A DNA stretch of 64,000 bases from Prochlorococcus sp. W8 (GTDB lineage: Bacteria; Cyanobacteriota; Cyanobacteriia; PCC-6307; Cyanobiaceae), in contig ALPF01000033.1 of the NCBI GenBank assembly GCA_000291825.1, positions 1 through 64,000 on the forward strand. The letters run 5' to 3'. The notes beneath the pieces are model-generated. The model worked only from the letters and a program-made list of their open reading frames with translations, had not been told where the DNA came from and made no database searches. Position 1 is the first letter of the stretch; every line of letters starts with the position of its first letter. This document shows, piece by piece, positions 25,526 through 34,913 of this stretch. Position numbers and translations under genes: made by a program.

Positions 25526-27074
25526 AGTGAAATATAAAAAATTGAATCTTAAAATTTATAAAAGAATTAAAGATTTAGAGACAATAGAGATCTTAGCTCT
25601 ACTTATAGCTATTTTAATTATTTTACCTATTTTTAGTTTTTTTAAGGAAGGCTTAAATACAATACTAAACGGAAATTTTTCTATTTCAATTACTGGTAAA
25701 AAGGAAATAATTGGTTCAATTACAGTACTTTTTTTAACAAGTATTTTTGGAGGATCATTAGGAATAATAAATGGTTGGACTCTCTCTAACTGTGAATTTA
25801 AATTTAGAAAAACACTCAGAATTTGCCAATTAATCCCACTTGCTGCTCCTGCATATTTACTCACCTCAATTTTGCAAGATTTAGGAAGCATCATGGGATA
25901 TCAAATTACTGGCATATGGTGGGGAGTTCTCATACTTTCCATTTCAACATATCCATATGTTTTTATCCTTACTAATGAAAGTTTTAACAAATTTGGAAAG
26001 AACCAAATATTAGCTAGCAGGGGCTTAGGCGTTGGACCATGGAAGAGCTTTATACGAATTGCTTTACCTATGGCTTTGCCTTCATTAGTGACAGGAATAA
26101 GCTTAATGTGTATGGAAGTAATGAATGAACTTGGTACCTTTGAAATGTTAAATATACCAAGTATCTCAACAGGAATCACTGAAAGTTGGATAGAAGATGG
26201 TAATCCCTCACGAGCAATAGGATTATCATTAATAGCTTTAATAATTGTTTTCTCATTAATATTTGCAGAAAAGTTTTCAAGAAAAAAAACACGTCGGTGG
26301 AGTGAAAATCCTTCTCTAAATAATTCACAAGCCTGGAATCTTAAAAACTATAGATCTTTTGCAGCGATACTATTAGCTTTATTTCCAGCAATCTTTTCAC
26401 TTGGAATACCAATACTTTGGGTTTCTATAAATATTGATCAAATTCAAAGAGGATTCAATACTGAATTATTAACACTAACTATTAGAACGATAGGACTTGG
26501 AGCAATAGTTGCATTTCTTGCTATGTCATTTTCAATATTATTATCTCTAGCCAATAGGTGGAATAAAGGTGTTTTAATTAATATAACTACATTTTTATCA
26601 GGTATAGGATACGCAATTCCGGGAACAGTATTAGCTATTTCTTTACTAACACTTACTAATTCAAAATTCTTTATAGCCCCCATAATCCTACTTATTTGGG
26701 GATACATAACACGTTTCTTAACTATTTCTAAAGGGGCTATTGATTCTGGATTAGAAAGAGTTTCTCCAAATATTGATGAAGCAGCAGCTATTTTGGGCGC
26801 TAATCAAACAAAAATAATTAAACGAATTCACATGCCAATTTTAAAAGGACCTATCTTTGTCGGAACCCTTTTAGTCTTTGTAGACACCATAAAGGAATTA
26901 CCATTAACATTTTTACTGAGACCTTTTAATTTTGATACTTTATCAGTAAGAATATATCAATATGCTGGCGATGAAAGAATGGCTGAAGCACTTTTGCCAG
27001 CAATAATGATTACAATTTTGGGATTAATAGCATCAAGCACTCTAATTCCTAGTTTAGAAAACTATGAAAATTAA
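25518..27074 (+). CDS. futB: Ferric-iron ABC transporter permease (two fused permease domains)
   Basis: A 518-aa inner-membrane protein with about twelve hydrophobic segments and two binding-protein-dependent permease domains in tandem. Each has its cytoplasmic EAA loop: one around residues 165-185 (ASRGLGVGPWKSFIRIALP) and one around 415-435 (EAAAILGANQTKIIKRIHMP). This double-domain architecture is typical of FutB/AfuB/SfuB iron permeases. The binding protein and ATPase genes are not in the window. It overlaps the CobW gene by 8 bp, so the two are probably translated together. The stop shares TTAA with the convergent membrane gene. Confidence 0.85.
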   Translation: MNKVKYKKLNLKIYKRIKDLETIEILALLIAILIILPIFSFFKEGLNTILNGNFSISITGKKEIIGSITVLFLTSIFGGSLGIINGWTLSNCEFKFRKTLRICQLIPLAAPAYLLTSILQDLGSIMGYQITGIWWGVLILSISTYPYVFILTNESFNKFGKNQILASRGLGVGPWKSFIRIALPMALPSLVTGISLMCMEVMNELGTFEMLNIPSISTGITESWIEDGNPSRAIGLSLIALIIVFSLIFAEKFSRKKTRRWSENPSLNNSQAWNLKNYRSFAAILLALFPAIFSLGIPILWVSINIDQIQRGFNTELLTLTIRTIGLGAIVAFLAMSFSILLSLANRWNKGVLINITTFLSGIGYAIPGTVLAISLLTLTNSKFFIAPIILLIWGYITRFLTISKGAIDSGLERVSPNIDEAAAILGANQTKIIKRIHMPILKGPIFVGTLLVFVDTIKELPLTFLLRPFNFDTLSVRIYQYAGDERMAEALLPAIMITILGLIASSTLIPSLENYEN

Positions 27075-27979
27075 TTCTTAAAAATATATTTTTTAAAAAT
27101 AAATGGGCTACTTAACAATAAATCAGCAATCGTAGATACAAATCTAAAATAAATCAATGTTTCTAAAATTAAATTTTGAGGATAAGCTTTTCCAATAAAT
27201 AATAAAAAGGAAGTTTCAAATACTCCTGCCCCTCCTGGAGCAGCTGGAACAATTAATCCTATTGCCCAAGATATACAAAAAATTATCAAGATGAGAGAAA
27301 TATTAATTTGACTAATATCTAAAAAAATCTTAAGACAAAATAAAAACGCCAAAAATTTTGAGCCAATAAAAAAAACTTCTACAAGAAAAGCTCTCAATGG
27401 GAAAAATGATTCGCATTTAATACTTGAATAAAGTACATTATTTGAATTTCCGGGACTTATAAAATCAAATTGATTAACTTTGAGGGACTTTAGAATTTTT
27501 AATAAAAAATATATAAATCTTTTATTTAAAAAAAAGGTAGGCAATAAAAGTAAAATTAGGATTGGATTAAAAATCACTCCAATTGAAGAAATTAATAATG
27601 ATACCGATAGCATCAAATAAGGTTCTATAAGAGTCCCATAAAGTGCAATATTTTTATTTGTTTTTTTCTTTAAAAAATTAAATCTTTCTATAAAATGCCA
27701 TACATTACCAGGCAAATACTTAAGGCTATTGGTAGCTATAAAGAAATAAGTTAAATCATTATAAACATATCTTGAACCAAGCCAAATAATAATATTTTTC
27801 CATGCTAAGCCATTAAATAAAACACTTAATAAACAAAATATAAATGAAAAATATAAATTAAAATTATCAAGATATAAAGCGAATGAAATTTGTTTGAAAT
27901 TTACAATTAATAAATAAAATAAATAAAAGAGACTAAAAATAAAAAAACTTTTTTTAAAATATTTAACTGAATTCTTAAT
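27071..27979 (-). CDS. Flippase-like membrane protein (UPF0104/YbhN type) with a non-standard start
   Basis: The reading frame is open from the TAA at 27989-27991 down to 27071. It has no ATG, GTG or TTG until TTG at 27713-27715, which would give only 214 aa. Yet the 88 codons upstream of that TTG read as good membrane protein, and the family block KYLPGNVWHF crosses the TTG. I place the start tentatively at ATT 27977-27979 (MKNSVKYFKKSFF), giving about 302 aa, the usual family length with about eight membrane segments. An ATG at 28016-28018, 8 bp after the larC stop, is in the same frame but is cut off by the TAA after nine codons. The family resembles the membrane part of lysylphosphatidylglycerol synthase and has flippase-like members. 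The start is uncertain, the coding nature of the upstream part is likely. Confidence 0.65.
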   Translation of the reverse strand: MKNSVKYFKKSFFIFSLFYLFYLLIVNFKQISFALYLDNFNLYFSFIFCLLSVLFNGLAWKNIIIWLGSRYVYNDLTYFFIATNSLKYLPGNVWHFIERFNFLKKKTNKNIALYGTLIEPYLMLSVSLLISSIGVIFNPILILLLLPTFFLNKRFIYFLLKILKSLKVNQFDFISPGNSNNVLYSSIKCESFFPLRAFLVEVFFIGSKFLAFLFCLKIFLDISQINISLILIIFCISWAIGLIVPAAPGGAGVFETSFLLFIGKAYPQNLILETLIYFRFVSTIADLLLSSPFIFKKYIFKN

Positions 27980-28025
27980 AAATAATTTTTAAAAATTTAT
28001 AGTGTTTTCTAAAATCATATCAGCT

Positions 28026-29219
28026 TTAAAATCTTTTAAAATCACCCATCGTTTTTTTAATAATATCCCTAATCTCCATTGCACTTTTATTATATTTTTT
28101 TTGCAATCTTAGTATTTCATCATATTCTGGCTTAATATATTTTTCTCCATTAATTAAGGTAGTTTGCTTAACTTTAATCTTTCCAAATCTTGTATTACAT
28201 TCTCCTTCTATTCTTTTTAAAACCCATCTACCTTGTCTCCTTTCTCGAAGACCAATTGTATTAGAGTACTTAAACCAGATTTCTCTACAATGAGTTACTT
28301 TCTCAATAGGAACAATTGCTTTTAATTCAAAACCTATTCGATTTTTTTTCATATTTATAGATTGATAGACAACATCATATGCTCCGCCTCCACGTAATAT
28401 TTCAACAAAAGAAGAAATATCCTCGGAGGACTGATCATCAATAAAAGCCTCTTGAATAAATATTTCTTCATAACTTGGATTTTCAATTTCACAAGAATTA
28501 ATTTTTGAAATTCTCAAGATATTGGGAATTGGTAAAATTTTATTACCCACACCTACTCCATATGAATTTAAAGAATATTTAATTGGTAATTTAAAAGAAT
28601 TCACCAAAGTGCAAATTATTGCGATGCCTGTAGGTGTAGATAATTCATCATTAATAAATTCAAGGTCTGAGCAAACCTCTATTTTAAATTTGGCTATTAG
28701 ATCAACTACAGCTGGTGATGGGATTGATATTTTTCCGTGTTCCGTTTCTGTTATTCCACTGCCCAATGTTGGAGTATTACAATAAATTTTTTTAGGCCTA
28801 AGGAAGTTAATAGCCGCACAAACTCCAATAATATCTACTAGTGAATCTATAGAGCCTATTTCATGAAAACAAACATCTTCTTGCGCTATACCATGAACAG
28901 CACTTTCAGCTTTTGCTAAAGCACTAAAAACTTCAATAATATTTTTTTCTAATGATTTTTCTAAATTTCCTTTTAGAATTAATTTTTTTATATCTTTCCA
29001 ATTCCTTTTTTGCGAATCATCTAATATCTTTACATTAGTTTTAATACCTCTTAAAGATTTACTTTTAGATTCACTAAAAGATAATAAATAAGAGCCTCCT
29101 AATCCAAGATCAATTAAAGGTTTTTCAAGAACTTCTTTTGGTACTCCAAGATCATAAAAAGCTGCTAATAACATATCACCCGATATGCCTGGAGAACATT
29201 CAATTAGTAAATCTTCCAT
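28026..29219 (-). CDS. larC: LarC-type nickel insertion protein (nickel-pincer cofactor family)
   Basis: A 397-aa protein starting MEDLLIECSPGISGDMLLAAF and carrying the family block FHEIGSIDSLVDIIG near residues 105-119 and STPTGIA near 191-197. LarC inserts nickel into the pincer nucleotide cofactor of lactate racemase and related enzymes. In Lactobacillus plantarum full-length LarC needs a programmed frameshift; here the frame is continuous. LarB and LarE, which make the precursor, are not in the window. Whether this organism makes the cofactor cannot be judged here. Confidence 0.9.
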   Translation of the reverse strand: MEDLLIECSPGISGDMLLAAFYDLGVPKEVLEKPLIDLGLGGSYLLSFSESKSKSLRGIKTNVKILDDSQKRNWKDIKKLILKGNLEKSLEKNIIEVFSALAKAESAVHGIAQEDVCFHEIGSIDSLVDIIGVCAAINFLRPKKIYCNTPTLGSGITETEHGKISIPSPAVVDLIAKFKIEVCSDLEFINDELSTPTGIAIICTLVNSFKLPIKYSLNSYGVGVGNKILPIPNILRISKINSCEIENPSYEEIFIQEAFIDDQSSEDISSFVEILRGGGAYDVVYQSINMKKNRIGFELKAIVPIEKVTHCREIWFKYSNTIGLRERRQGRWVLKRIEGECNTRFGKIKVKQTTLINGEKYIKPEYDEILRLQKKYNKSAMEIRDIIKKTMGDFKRF

Positions 29220-29285
29220 AGCTAAATGGCATAAAAAGATTGATCTTGTTTACTTTCATAAAATCGTAATTTAATCAATAATAAT

Positions 29286-29864
29286 TCATTTATTTTCAAT
29301 GACTTCAAAATTCTCCATATACAAAGCATTACCCACTCTTAAGGCATCAATACTTAAGAAAGAATTTATTAAATTAAGCGGTAGTTCTGCTTTTAAAATT
29401 AACTTAAAGGATTTATTTTTATTATTTAAGATCTTCAAAGGCGTTATTTTAACAATAACTTCTTTCTCTGGAATTTTTACAAATATTAATTTCCCCCTTA
29501 TGGAAAAGTAATTATCTTTTAAATCAAAATTTTTTAATATTTCATTATAATTTTGAGAATAATCTTTTTGTTCCTTATTTAGACTATGAGGATCCCATAT
29601 TCCAGAGATTTGTAGATGTAAATTATCAGTATTTGTATTTCTAGGATAGACAATAAAAAAGTATTTTTTATTAAAGTCAATATATTTTTTGATTAGAGGT
29701 AAGGTTTTGCCCAAAACAACTGCGTCTAAAGATAAATTGTTTTGATCTTTTAGAAGGCCCTTGTTTAAAGACTCTTTACTTGAGGGATTGTATGAGCCGT
29801 AAATGATTCCAATGGCTCTATTTTGAAAATTTTCTGTAACTTTTTGGATCGGGCTTTTAATCAT
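29286..29864 (-). CDS. Conserved hypothetical protein, 192 aa
   Basis: I do not recognise this protein. It has no signal peptide or membrane segment. The N-terminal half contains the NRAIGIIYGSYNPSS and KYFFIVYPRNT stretches and the C-terminal half the alternating beta pattern of a small all-beta or alpha-beta domain. The length, base composition and codon use match the neighbours, and the ORF fills the space between larC and the exported protein gene in the same direction, so it is a credible gene. It starts at ATG 29862-29864. Confidence 0.65.
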   Translation of the reverse strand: MIKSPIQKVTENFQNRAIGIIYGSYNPSSKESLNKGLLKDQNNLSLDAVVLGKTLPLIKKYIDFNKKYFFIVYPRNTNTDNLHLQISGIWDPHSLNKEQKDYSQNYNEILKNFDLKDNYFSIRGKLIFVKIPEKEVIVKITPLKILNNKNKSFKLILKAELPLNLINSFLSIDALRVGNALYMENFEVIENK

Positions 29865-29897
29865 TATTTTGTGTCGAAAAAGAAAAAGTCAAAATAT

Positions 29898-30203
29898 TTA
29901 ATTATTGTTTGATTTGAGATTGTCAAAAGACCTAATTGCTTCATCAATAGCATCACTTGGACTTGTTGCATCATTCATACTATTTGCTTTTCTTAACATA
30001 TCGACAATTTGAAAAGGATTTGTTGGAATAGTACTGTTAACTTCAAATCCATCTTGGGTATTATTGTTTAATTCTATTTCTTCAAAATAATTTTCCTGAG
30101 AACTAAAAACTAAGTCATTATAAAAAAATCCCAAAGAACAAAAAAATAAGCTAAGGATTGAGAAAATTTTTCTATGAAAAAGATTTTTTCTGAATAATTT
30201 CAA
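29898..30203 (-). CDS. Small exported protein, unrecognised
   Basis: A 101-aa protein with a basic N-terminus (MKLFRKNLFHRK), a hydrophobic core near residues 14-32 and a plausible signal-peptidase site around residue 34 (VFSSQ). The mature part is acidic, Asn/Ser-rich and has one helical block (FQIVDMLRKANSMND). The start is TTG at 30201-30203, only 56 bp from the divergent TTG start of xthA. Function unknown. Confidence 0.6.
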   Translation of the reverse strand: MKLFRKNLFHRKIFSILSLFFCSLGFFYNDLVFSSQENYFEEIELNNNTQDGFEVNSTIPTNPFQIVDMLRKANSMNDATSPSDAIDEAIRSFDNLKSNNN

Positions 30204-30259
30204 AACTTTATATTAGATTAAAAATTTGCTAACTTAATTTTACATAAATATTCAACAAA

Positions 30260-31105
30260 TTGTTAATAGCATCTTGGAATGTAAATTCCATCCGAATGAG
30301 ACTTAATCAAGTATTACTTTGGCTTGAGAATAAAAATCCAGATGTATTATGTTTGCAAGAAACAAAAGTTATAGATTCAGATTTCCCAATTGAATCATTT
30401 GAAAAACTAGGTTATAAAGTTAAAGCTTTTGGGCAAAAATCATATAACGGGGTTGCGATCGTAAGCAAATTTGATTTTGTTGATTTAAAATTTGGTTTCT
30501 GTGGAGAATTAGCTAATTGTGATTCTGCAAAACAATTTGATGACCAAAAAAGAGTAATTAGCGCGCAAATTAACAATATAAGAATTATAAATGTTTACGT
30601 TCCCAATGGTTCATCGTTAAGTTCGGATAAATTTGAATATAAACTTTCTTGGCTTAAGCAGTTAAAAAAGTATTTGGAGCAACCACTCAAAAGAGATGAA
30701 AAAATATGTCTTCTTGGAGATTTTAATATTGCTCCTTCTAGTAAGGATATTCATGATCCAGAAATTTTTGAAGGCCAGATTATGGCATCAGAAAAGGAGA
30801 GGTGTTGTCTAGATAATATTGTTAAAGGAAAATTTATTGACTCATTTCGCATTTTTGAAAAAAATAGCGGCTATTGGAGTTGGTGGGATTACCGTAATAA
30901 TGCTTTTGAATTAAACAAAGGTTGGAGAATAGACCATATTTATATATGTAATAGTCTTCTCTCAAACATAAAAAGTTCAGTAATTGAAAAGGATCAAAGG
31001 GAATTAGACCAACCAAGCGATCATGCTCCAGTTATGATTGAATTTAACTTTAATGAAAAGTTCGTTGATCTTAGTGATGATGATTATGATTTATTTGAAC
31101 TGTAA
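30260..31105 (+). CDS. xthA: Exodeoxyribonuclease III (AP endonuclease)
   Basis: Repairs abasic sites in DNA. The 281-aa endonuclease/exonuclease/phosphatase-fold enzyme starts MLIASWNVNSIRMR with the catalytic asparagine 7 and has glutamate 34 in LQETKV, the LGDFNIAP motif near 153-160, and SDHAPVMIEF near the C-terminus with the catalytic histidine. All metal and catalytic residues of the family are present. Translation begins at TTG 30260, because no ATG precedes the conserved start within frame. Confidence 0.95.
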   Translation: MLIASWNVNSIRMRLNQVLLWLENKNPDVLCLQETKVIDSDFPIESFEKLGYKVKAFGQKSYNGVAIVSKFDFVDLKFGFCGELANCDSAKQFDDQKRVISAQINNIRIINVYVPNGSSLSSDKFEYKLSWLKQLKKYLEQPLKRDEKICLLGDFNIAPSSKDIHDPEIFEGQIMASEKERCCLDNIVKGKFIDSFRIFEKNSGYWSWWDYRNNAFELNKGWRIDHIYICNSLLSNIKSSVIEKDQRELDQPSDHAPVMIEFNFNEKFVDLSDDDYDLFEL

Positions 31106-31327
31106 TTTTTAGATCAAATTTTCTTAAAAAACATTATTAAAAGCACTTTTAACTAAAGATATTTAAAAATAAATGTTCCTTTTCAATATTAATAAAACAT
31201 TATTTTAATTCATATAACTAAAAACTAACTTCAATAATGTAGAATTTCAACTTGATTGACAAATTTTTTTCTTATATCTAAGTTAGGACATGATGTATTA
31301 TTCCAAAAAACTACAACTATTTATAAA

Positions 31328-32632
31328 GTGACTGATATTTTAAATATCTCAAATTCTCAGGAAGTATTTGCTTCTGCCCAAGATCTTATGCCTGGGGGTG
31401 TGAGTTCCCCTGTAAGAGCTTTTAAATCAGTAAACGGGCAACCTATTGTGTTTGACAGGGTCAAAGGCCCATTTGCTTGGGACATAGATGGGAATAGATA
31501 TATTGACTACATTGGAAGCTGGGGGCCAGCAATTTGTGGACATGCTCATCCCGAGGTTATCACTGCATTACAAGAGGCAATAGAGAAAGGAACAAGTTTT
31601 GGAGCTCCTTGTGTTTTAGAGAATAAACTTGCTCAAATGGTTATAGATGCTGTTCCTTCAGTTGAAATGGTTCGTTTTGTTAATAGTGGTACAGAAGCAT
31701 GCATGGCAGTTCTAAGACTTATGAGGGCATATACGGGGAGAGATAAAGTTATCAAGTTTGATGGATGTTATCATGGCCATGCCGATATGTTTTTAGTAAA
31801 GGCTGGATCAGGTGTAGCAACTTTAGGCTTACCAGATTCTCCAGGAGTGCCAAGAACTACTACATCCAATACACTGACTGCACCCTACAATGATTTAGAA
31901 GCAGTTAAAAAATTATTCTCTGAGAATCCAGATGCTATTTCAGGAGTTATTCTTGAACCCATTGTTGGAAATGCTGGTTTTATTACTCCTGAGCCAGGTT
32001 TTTTAGAGGGTTTGAGAGAATTAACAACTGAGAATGGTGCTTTACTAGTCTTTGATGAAGTAATGACTGGCTTTAGGATAAGTTATGGAGGAGCTCAAGA
32101 AAGATTTGGAGTAATTCCTGATTTAACAACTCTTGGAAAAGTTATTGGAGGTGGATTACCTGTTGGGGCTTATGGCGGAAGAAAGGAAATTATGTCTTTA
32201 ATAGCTCCTTCTGGACCTGTTTATCAAGCTGGCACATTAAGTGGTAATCCTTTAGCAATGACAGCTGGTATTAAAACCCTTGAATTACTAAAACAAGAGG
32301 GTACTTATGAAAAATTAGAAACAACAACATCCAGATTAGTAGAGGGTATCAAAGATGTTGCGAATAAAAATGGAATTGAGATTACTGGTGGAAGTGTCAG
32401 TGCAATGTTTGGATTCTTTTTATGCGATGGGCCAGTCAGAAATTTTGAAGAGGCCAAATCAACAAATTCAGAATTATTTGGAAAATTACATAGAGAAATG
32501 TTAAATAAAGGTGTTTATTTAGCACCTAGTTCTTATGAAGCAGGATTCACCTCGTTAGCACATACAGAAGAGGAGATTGATCAAACAATCGAGGCATTTG
32601 ATCAATCATTTAAAGTTTTAAAAGATAATTGA
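31328..32632 (+). CDS. hemL: Glutamate-1-semialdehyde 2,1-aminomutase
   Basis: Makes 5-aminolevulinate, the first committed precursor of chlorophyll and heme. The PLP enzyme has the [16 protein letters not shown] block, the GCYHGHAD block, and the PLP lysine near residue 270 in [19 protein letters not shown] place the start at GTG 31328 ([14 protein letters not shown]), giving 434 aa, the usual family length; a TTG at 31256 would add 24 residues that do not resemble the family. The 3' end lies 3 bp from the convergent prohibitin gene. Confidence 0.95.
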   Translation: MTDILNISNSQEVFASAQDLMPGGVSSPVRAFKSVNGQPIVFDRVKGPFAWDIDGNRYIDYIGSWGPAICGHAHPEVITALQEAIEKGTSFGAPCVLENKLAQMVIDAVPSVEMVRFVNSGTEACMAVLRLMRAYTGRDKVIKFDGCYHGHADMFLVKAGSGVATLGLPDSPGVPRTTTSNTLTAPYNDLEAVKKLFSENPDAISGVILEPIVGNAGFITPEPGFLEGLRELTTENGALLVFDEVMTGFRISYGGAQERFGVIPDLTTLGKVIGGGLPVGAYGGRKEIMSLIAPSGPVYQAGTLSGNPLAMTAGIKTLELLKQEGTYEKLETTTSRLVEGIKDVANKNGIEITGGSVSAMFGFFLCDGPVRNFEEAKSTNSELFGKLHREMLNKGVYLAPSSYEAGFTSLAHTEEEIDQTIEAFDQSFKVLKDN

Positions 32633-32635
32633 AAA

Positions 32636-33442
32636 TTATCTTCTATTACCATTAACAATGACTGGTGGTGTACTCCCAGAAGTCCCTGGTAACCCAGGTA
32701 CAACTTGTGTCTGCCCATCCCATTTATCAAGAAAAAGCTTAAATAAAACTTGATCATTCAACCCTTTGTTAAGAGTCTCATATCTTAAAGCTTCTTGTTC
32801 TGCTATTTCAACTTCTGTTTTGGCCCTTAAAAGTAATTGACCTGCAATTTGCTTTTGTTCGATAGCAGCTCTATATTCCTCAGCTATCTCAAGACCAGTA
32901 AGGTCTAAGCTTTTTACATCAACATAATCAAAGGAATTCAATTCTTTTGCAACAGTATCAGCAACTTTTTCAGAAATAACATTGAATTCAGTAGCAATTG
33001 TTTCTAATTCATATTGAGAGAAGACTGATTTAAGGGCTTTTAGCAGAGATGGCTGAACTATTTTTTGGTAAACATCACTATTTCTATTTGCAATTGTGGC
33101 AAAAATTCTGCCAGCTTCGCTTGGTTTTACAGAATATTTAACCGTGGCTGTAGCTCTTATTACTTGTAAATCTTTTGTTAAAGTTTCAAATTTTTCTGGT
33201 TGCACCTGAGTTTTTATATCAAAGGGGAAAACAGATTGGATAAATGGAATTTTAACGTTTAGGCCTGCTCTTCTAGATCCGCCTGTAACTTTACCAAGTG
33301 TAGTAACAACTGCTACTTGGCCAGATGGAACTACAAATAGAGCTTGAGTCAGAAGGAGAAAACCTGTAAAGGAGAGGACTATTAGAAATGTGGCTGTCCC
33401 ACCAGGTCCTGCTGGAGTAACATTTTTGAAAGAAGATGACAT
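32636..33442 (-). CDS. phb: Prohibitin-like SPFH/band 7 membrane protein
   Basis: The 268-aa protein has one N-terminal membrane helix near residues 19-38, then an SPFH domain with VPSGQVAVVTTLGKV and the helical FSQYELETIATEFNVISEKV region, and a C-terminal coiled segment. This is the cyanobacterial prohibitin homologue, which forms rings at thylakoid or plasma membranes and has been linked to membrane-protein quality control. The final 25 residues are Gly/Pro/Val-rich. It converges on hemL. Confidence 0.88.
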   Translation of the reverse strand: MSSSFKNVTPAGPGGTATFLIVLSFTGFLLLTQALFVVPSGQVAVVTTLGKVTGGSRRAGLNVKIPFIQSVFPFDIKTQVQPEKFETLTKDLQVIRATATVKYSVKPSEAGRIFATIANRNSDVYQKIVQPSLLKALKSVFSQYELETIATEFNVISEKVADTVAKELNSFDYVDVKSLDLTGLEIAEEYRAAIEQKQIAGQLLLRAKTEVEIAEQEALRYETLNKGLNDQVLFKLFLDKWDGQTQVVPGLPGTSGSTPPVIVNGNRR

Positions 33443-33562
33443 TTAAATAATTTTTTCTTATTTTATTTAAATTAATTAATAAATGCATTACAAAATTATT
33501 TAAATAAATATATTTTTAATAATTATATTGAAGATTTATTTTTAGAAATTTTTTAATAAAGA

Positions 33563-33775
33563 TTAATCATTAATTTTTGAATTGAATTCTCCTAATAATA
33601 ATAAATAAAGATCTTCATCTATCTCTCTAATATCATATTCACTTGGCAAAATTCCATGTTTATATTCATGAGCGGCCATCCAACAAAATTTTTCAATTTC
33701 TTTTTTGGAGAAACGTGGATAATTTTTAACTTTTAAACATAGCTCTTTTATTAATAAATCAGGGTAGTTAGACAT
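33563..33775 (-). CDS. Small hypothetical protein, 70 aa
   Basis: I do not recognise this protein. From ATG 33773-33775 it has 70 residues, is mixed charged, has no membrane segment, and contains a FCWMAAHEYKHGILP stretch and an acidic C-terminus (IDEDLYLLLLGEF). The ORF also has an in-frame TTG one codon upstream. It lies between the prohibitin and yajQ genes in the same direction and its codon use resembles that of its neighbours. Confidence 0.6.
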   Translation of the reverse strand: MSNYPDLLIKELCLKVKNYPRFSKKEIEKFCWMAAHEYKHGILPSEYDIREIDEDLYLLLLGEFNSKIND

Positions 33776-33809
33776 CAATTAATTTTGAGTAGCCTTATGG
33801 TATTAAATT

Positions 33810-34307
33810 TTAACGATAATTGTTTGTTTGAAGTGGCACATTTAAGCTCTCTTCAAATTTATCAAGCATTTTTATTACAAGTTGAAGATCATTTTTACTC
33901 TTACTTGCAACTCTTAGATTATCGCCTTGAATACTCACATTTATCTTCTTAAATTCATTTCTAATTTCTTTACTTATTTTTTTTGCGATTTCCTGATTTA
34001 AACCTTTTTTTAAATTGATAGTTTGTTTAACCCTATTCCCAGATATAACTTCAATAGATTTAAAATCAAAAATTTTCAAAGATAACTTTCTCTTTGTTGC
34101 TTTTTGTCTGAGAATATCAATTACAGAATTTAACGTTAGTTCACTATCTGTAAAAATAAAGATATTTTCTTCATCTAATTCGATTGAAGTTTTTGTGCCT
34201 TTTAAATCATATCTCTGGTTTGTTTCCCTATTAACCTGATCAATGGTATTCACCAATTCTTGCCTATCAAAATCAGAAACAATATCGAATGAAAAATTTT
34301 CTGCCAT
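33810..34307 (-). CDS. yajQ: YajQ-family nucleotide-binding protein
   Basis: The 165-aa protein matches UPF0234/YajQ throughout: FSFDIVSDFDRQELVNTIDQ at the N-terminus, then RYDLKGTKTSIEL, and the C-terminal VSIQGDNLRVASKSKNDLQ block. YajQ has two ferredoxin-like domains; a Xanthomonas homologue binds cyclic di-GMP and acts with a transcription factor, while the E. coli protein binds nucleotides. Which applies to a minimal cyanobacterium is unknown. Confidence 0.92.
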   Translation of the reverse strand: MAENFSFDIVSDFDRQELVNTIDQVNRETNQRYDLKGTKTSIELDEENIFIFTDSELTLNSVIDILRQKATKRKLSLKIFDFKSIEVISGNRVKQTINLKKGLNQEIAKKISKEIRNEFKKINVSIQGDNLRVASKSKNDLQLVIKMLDKFEESLNVPLQTNNYR

Positions 34308-34374
34308 AAGCTTCTATTAGCTATATCAATTATTACTCAAAAAAAAGATTTCAAAAAAATTTCTTATTAAAAAT

Positions 34375-34887
34375 TTAATCAAAAAATAATAAACTTACCA
34401 TTTTGCCCATATCTTCGGCACATCTACAACTATTTAGTAATGTTTCGCTATCGTGAAATGCAAAACAAATTAATTGATCACATCTATTTATAATTTCTTG
34501 ATTACATAGACTACTAGCAAGAGGTAATGGCAACTCATTATTCTCAGTTTTCTCAACAAGATGAATTACTTTTTCTAACTGATCTTTAATCTCTGGCAAT
34601 TGTCTATCTAAACTTTGAGGAAGCAAAACAGTTAAAAGAGAGGGGTTTATATCTAAAACTGCTCTTATAACGGCAGCATTAACTCCCTGAGAACCAGAAG
34701 TAATAATAGAGTGACCTTCTTCAGCTAATGACCTTGCTATTAATTCAATAAGATGAATATCCACAACAGGTACATGCCTGCTGCCAAGAAATGCTATCCT
34801 TCTCTTGCCATGATCTTGAATTTTAGCTAGCTCTTGCGCTAAGGTATCAACTCTTTCAGTTGAGGGGAGATCTAAGGAGCGACTCAA
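34375..34887 (-). CDS. DprA-like SLOG-domain protein
   Basis: The 170-aa protein is a single Rossmann-like SLOG domain. It has AFLGSRHVP near residues 32-40, the glycine-rich TSGSQGVNAAVIRAVL near 63-78 and the PLASSLCNQEIINRCDQLICF block near 122-142. It resembles the DNA-recombination mediator DprA/Smf core but is shorter and lacks DprA's flanking SAM and winged-helix domains. It starts at TTG 34885-34887 and lies 26 bp downstream of the DRTGG gene; the pair is probably an operon. Nucleotide or DNA binding is likely, the exact role is not known. Confidence 0.75.
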   Translation of the reverse strand: MSRSLDLPSTERVDTLAQELAKIQDHGKRRIAFLGSRHVPVVDIHLIELIARSLAEEGHSIITSGSQGVNAAVIRAVLDINPSLLTVLLPQSLDRQLPEIKDQLEKVIHLVEKTENNELPLPLASSLCNQEIINRCDQLICFAFHDSETLLNSCRCAEDMGKMVSLLFFD

Positions 34888-34913
34888 AATAACCTAAGTA
34901 CTATATTTTGAAA

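Noticed and set aside
31256-31327. 24-codon N-terminal extension of hemL from TTG 31256
   Set aside because: The added residues do not resemble the family and GTG 31328 gives the standard length and N-terminus.
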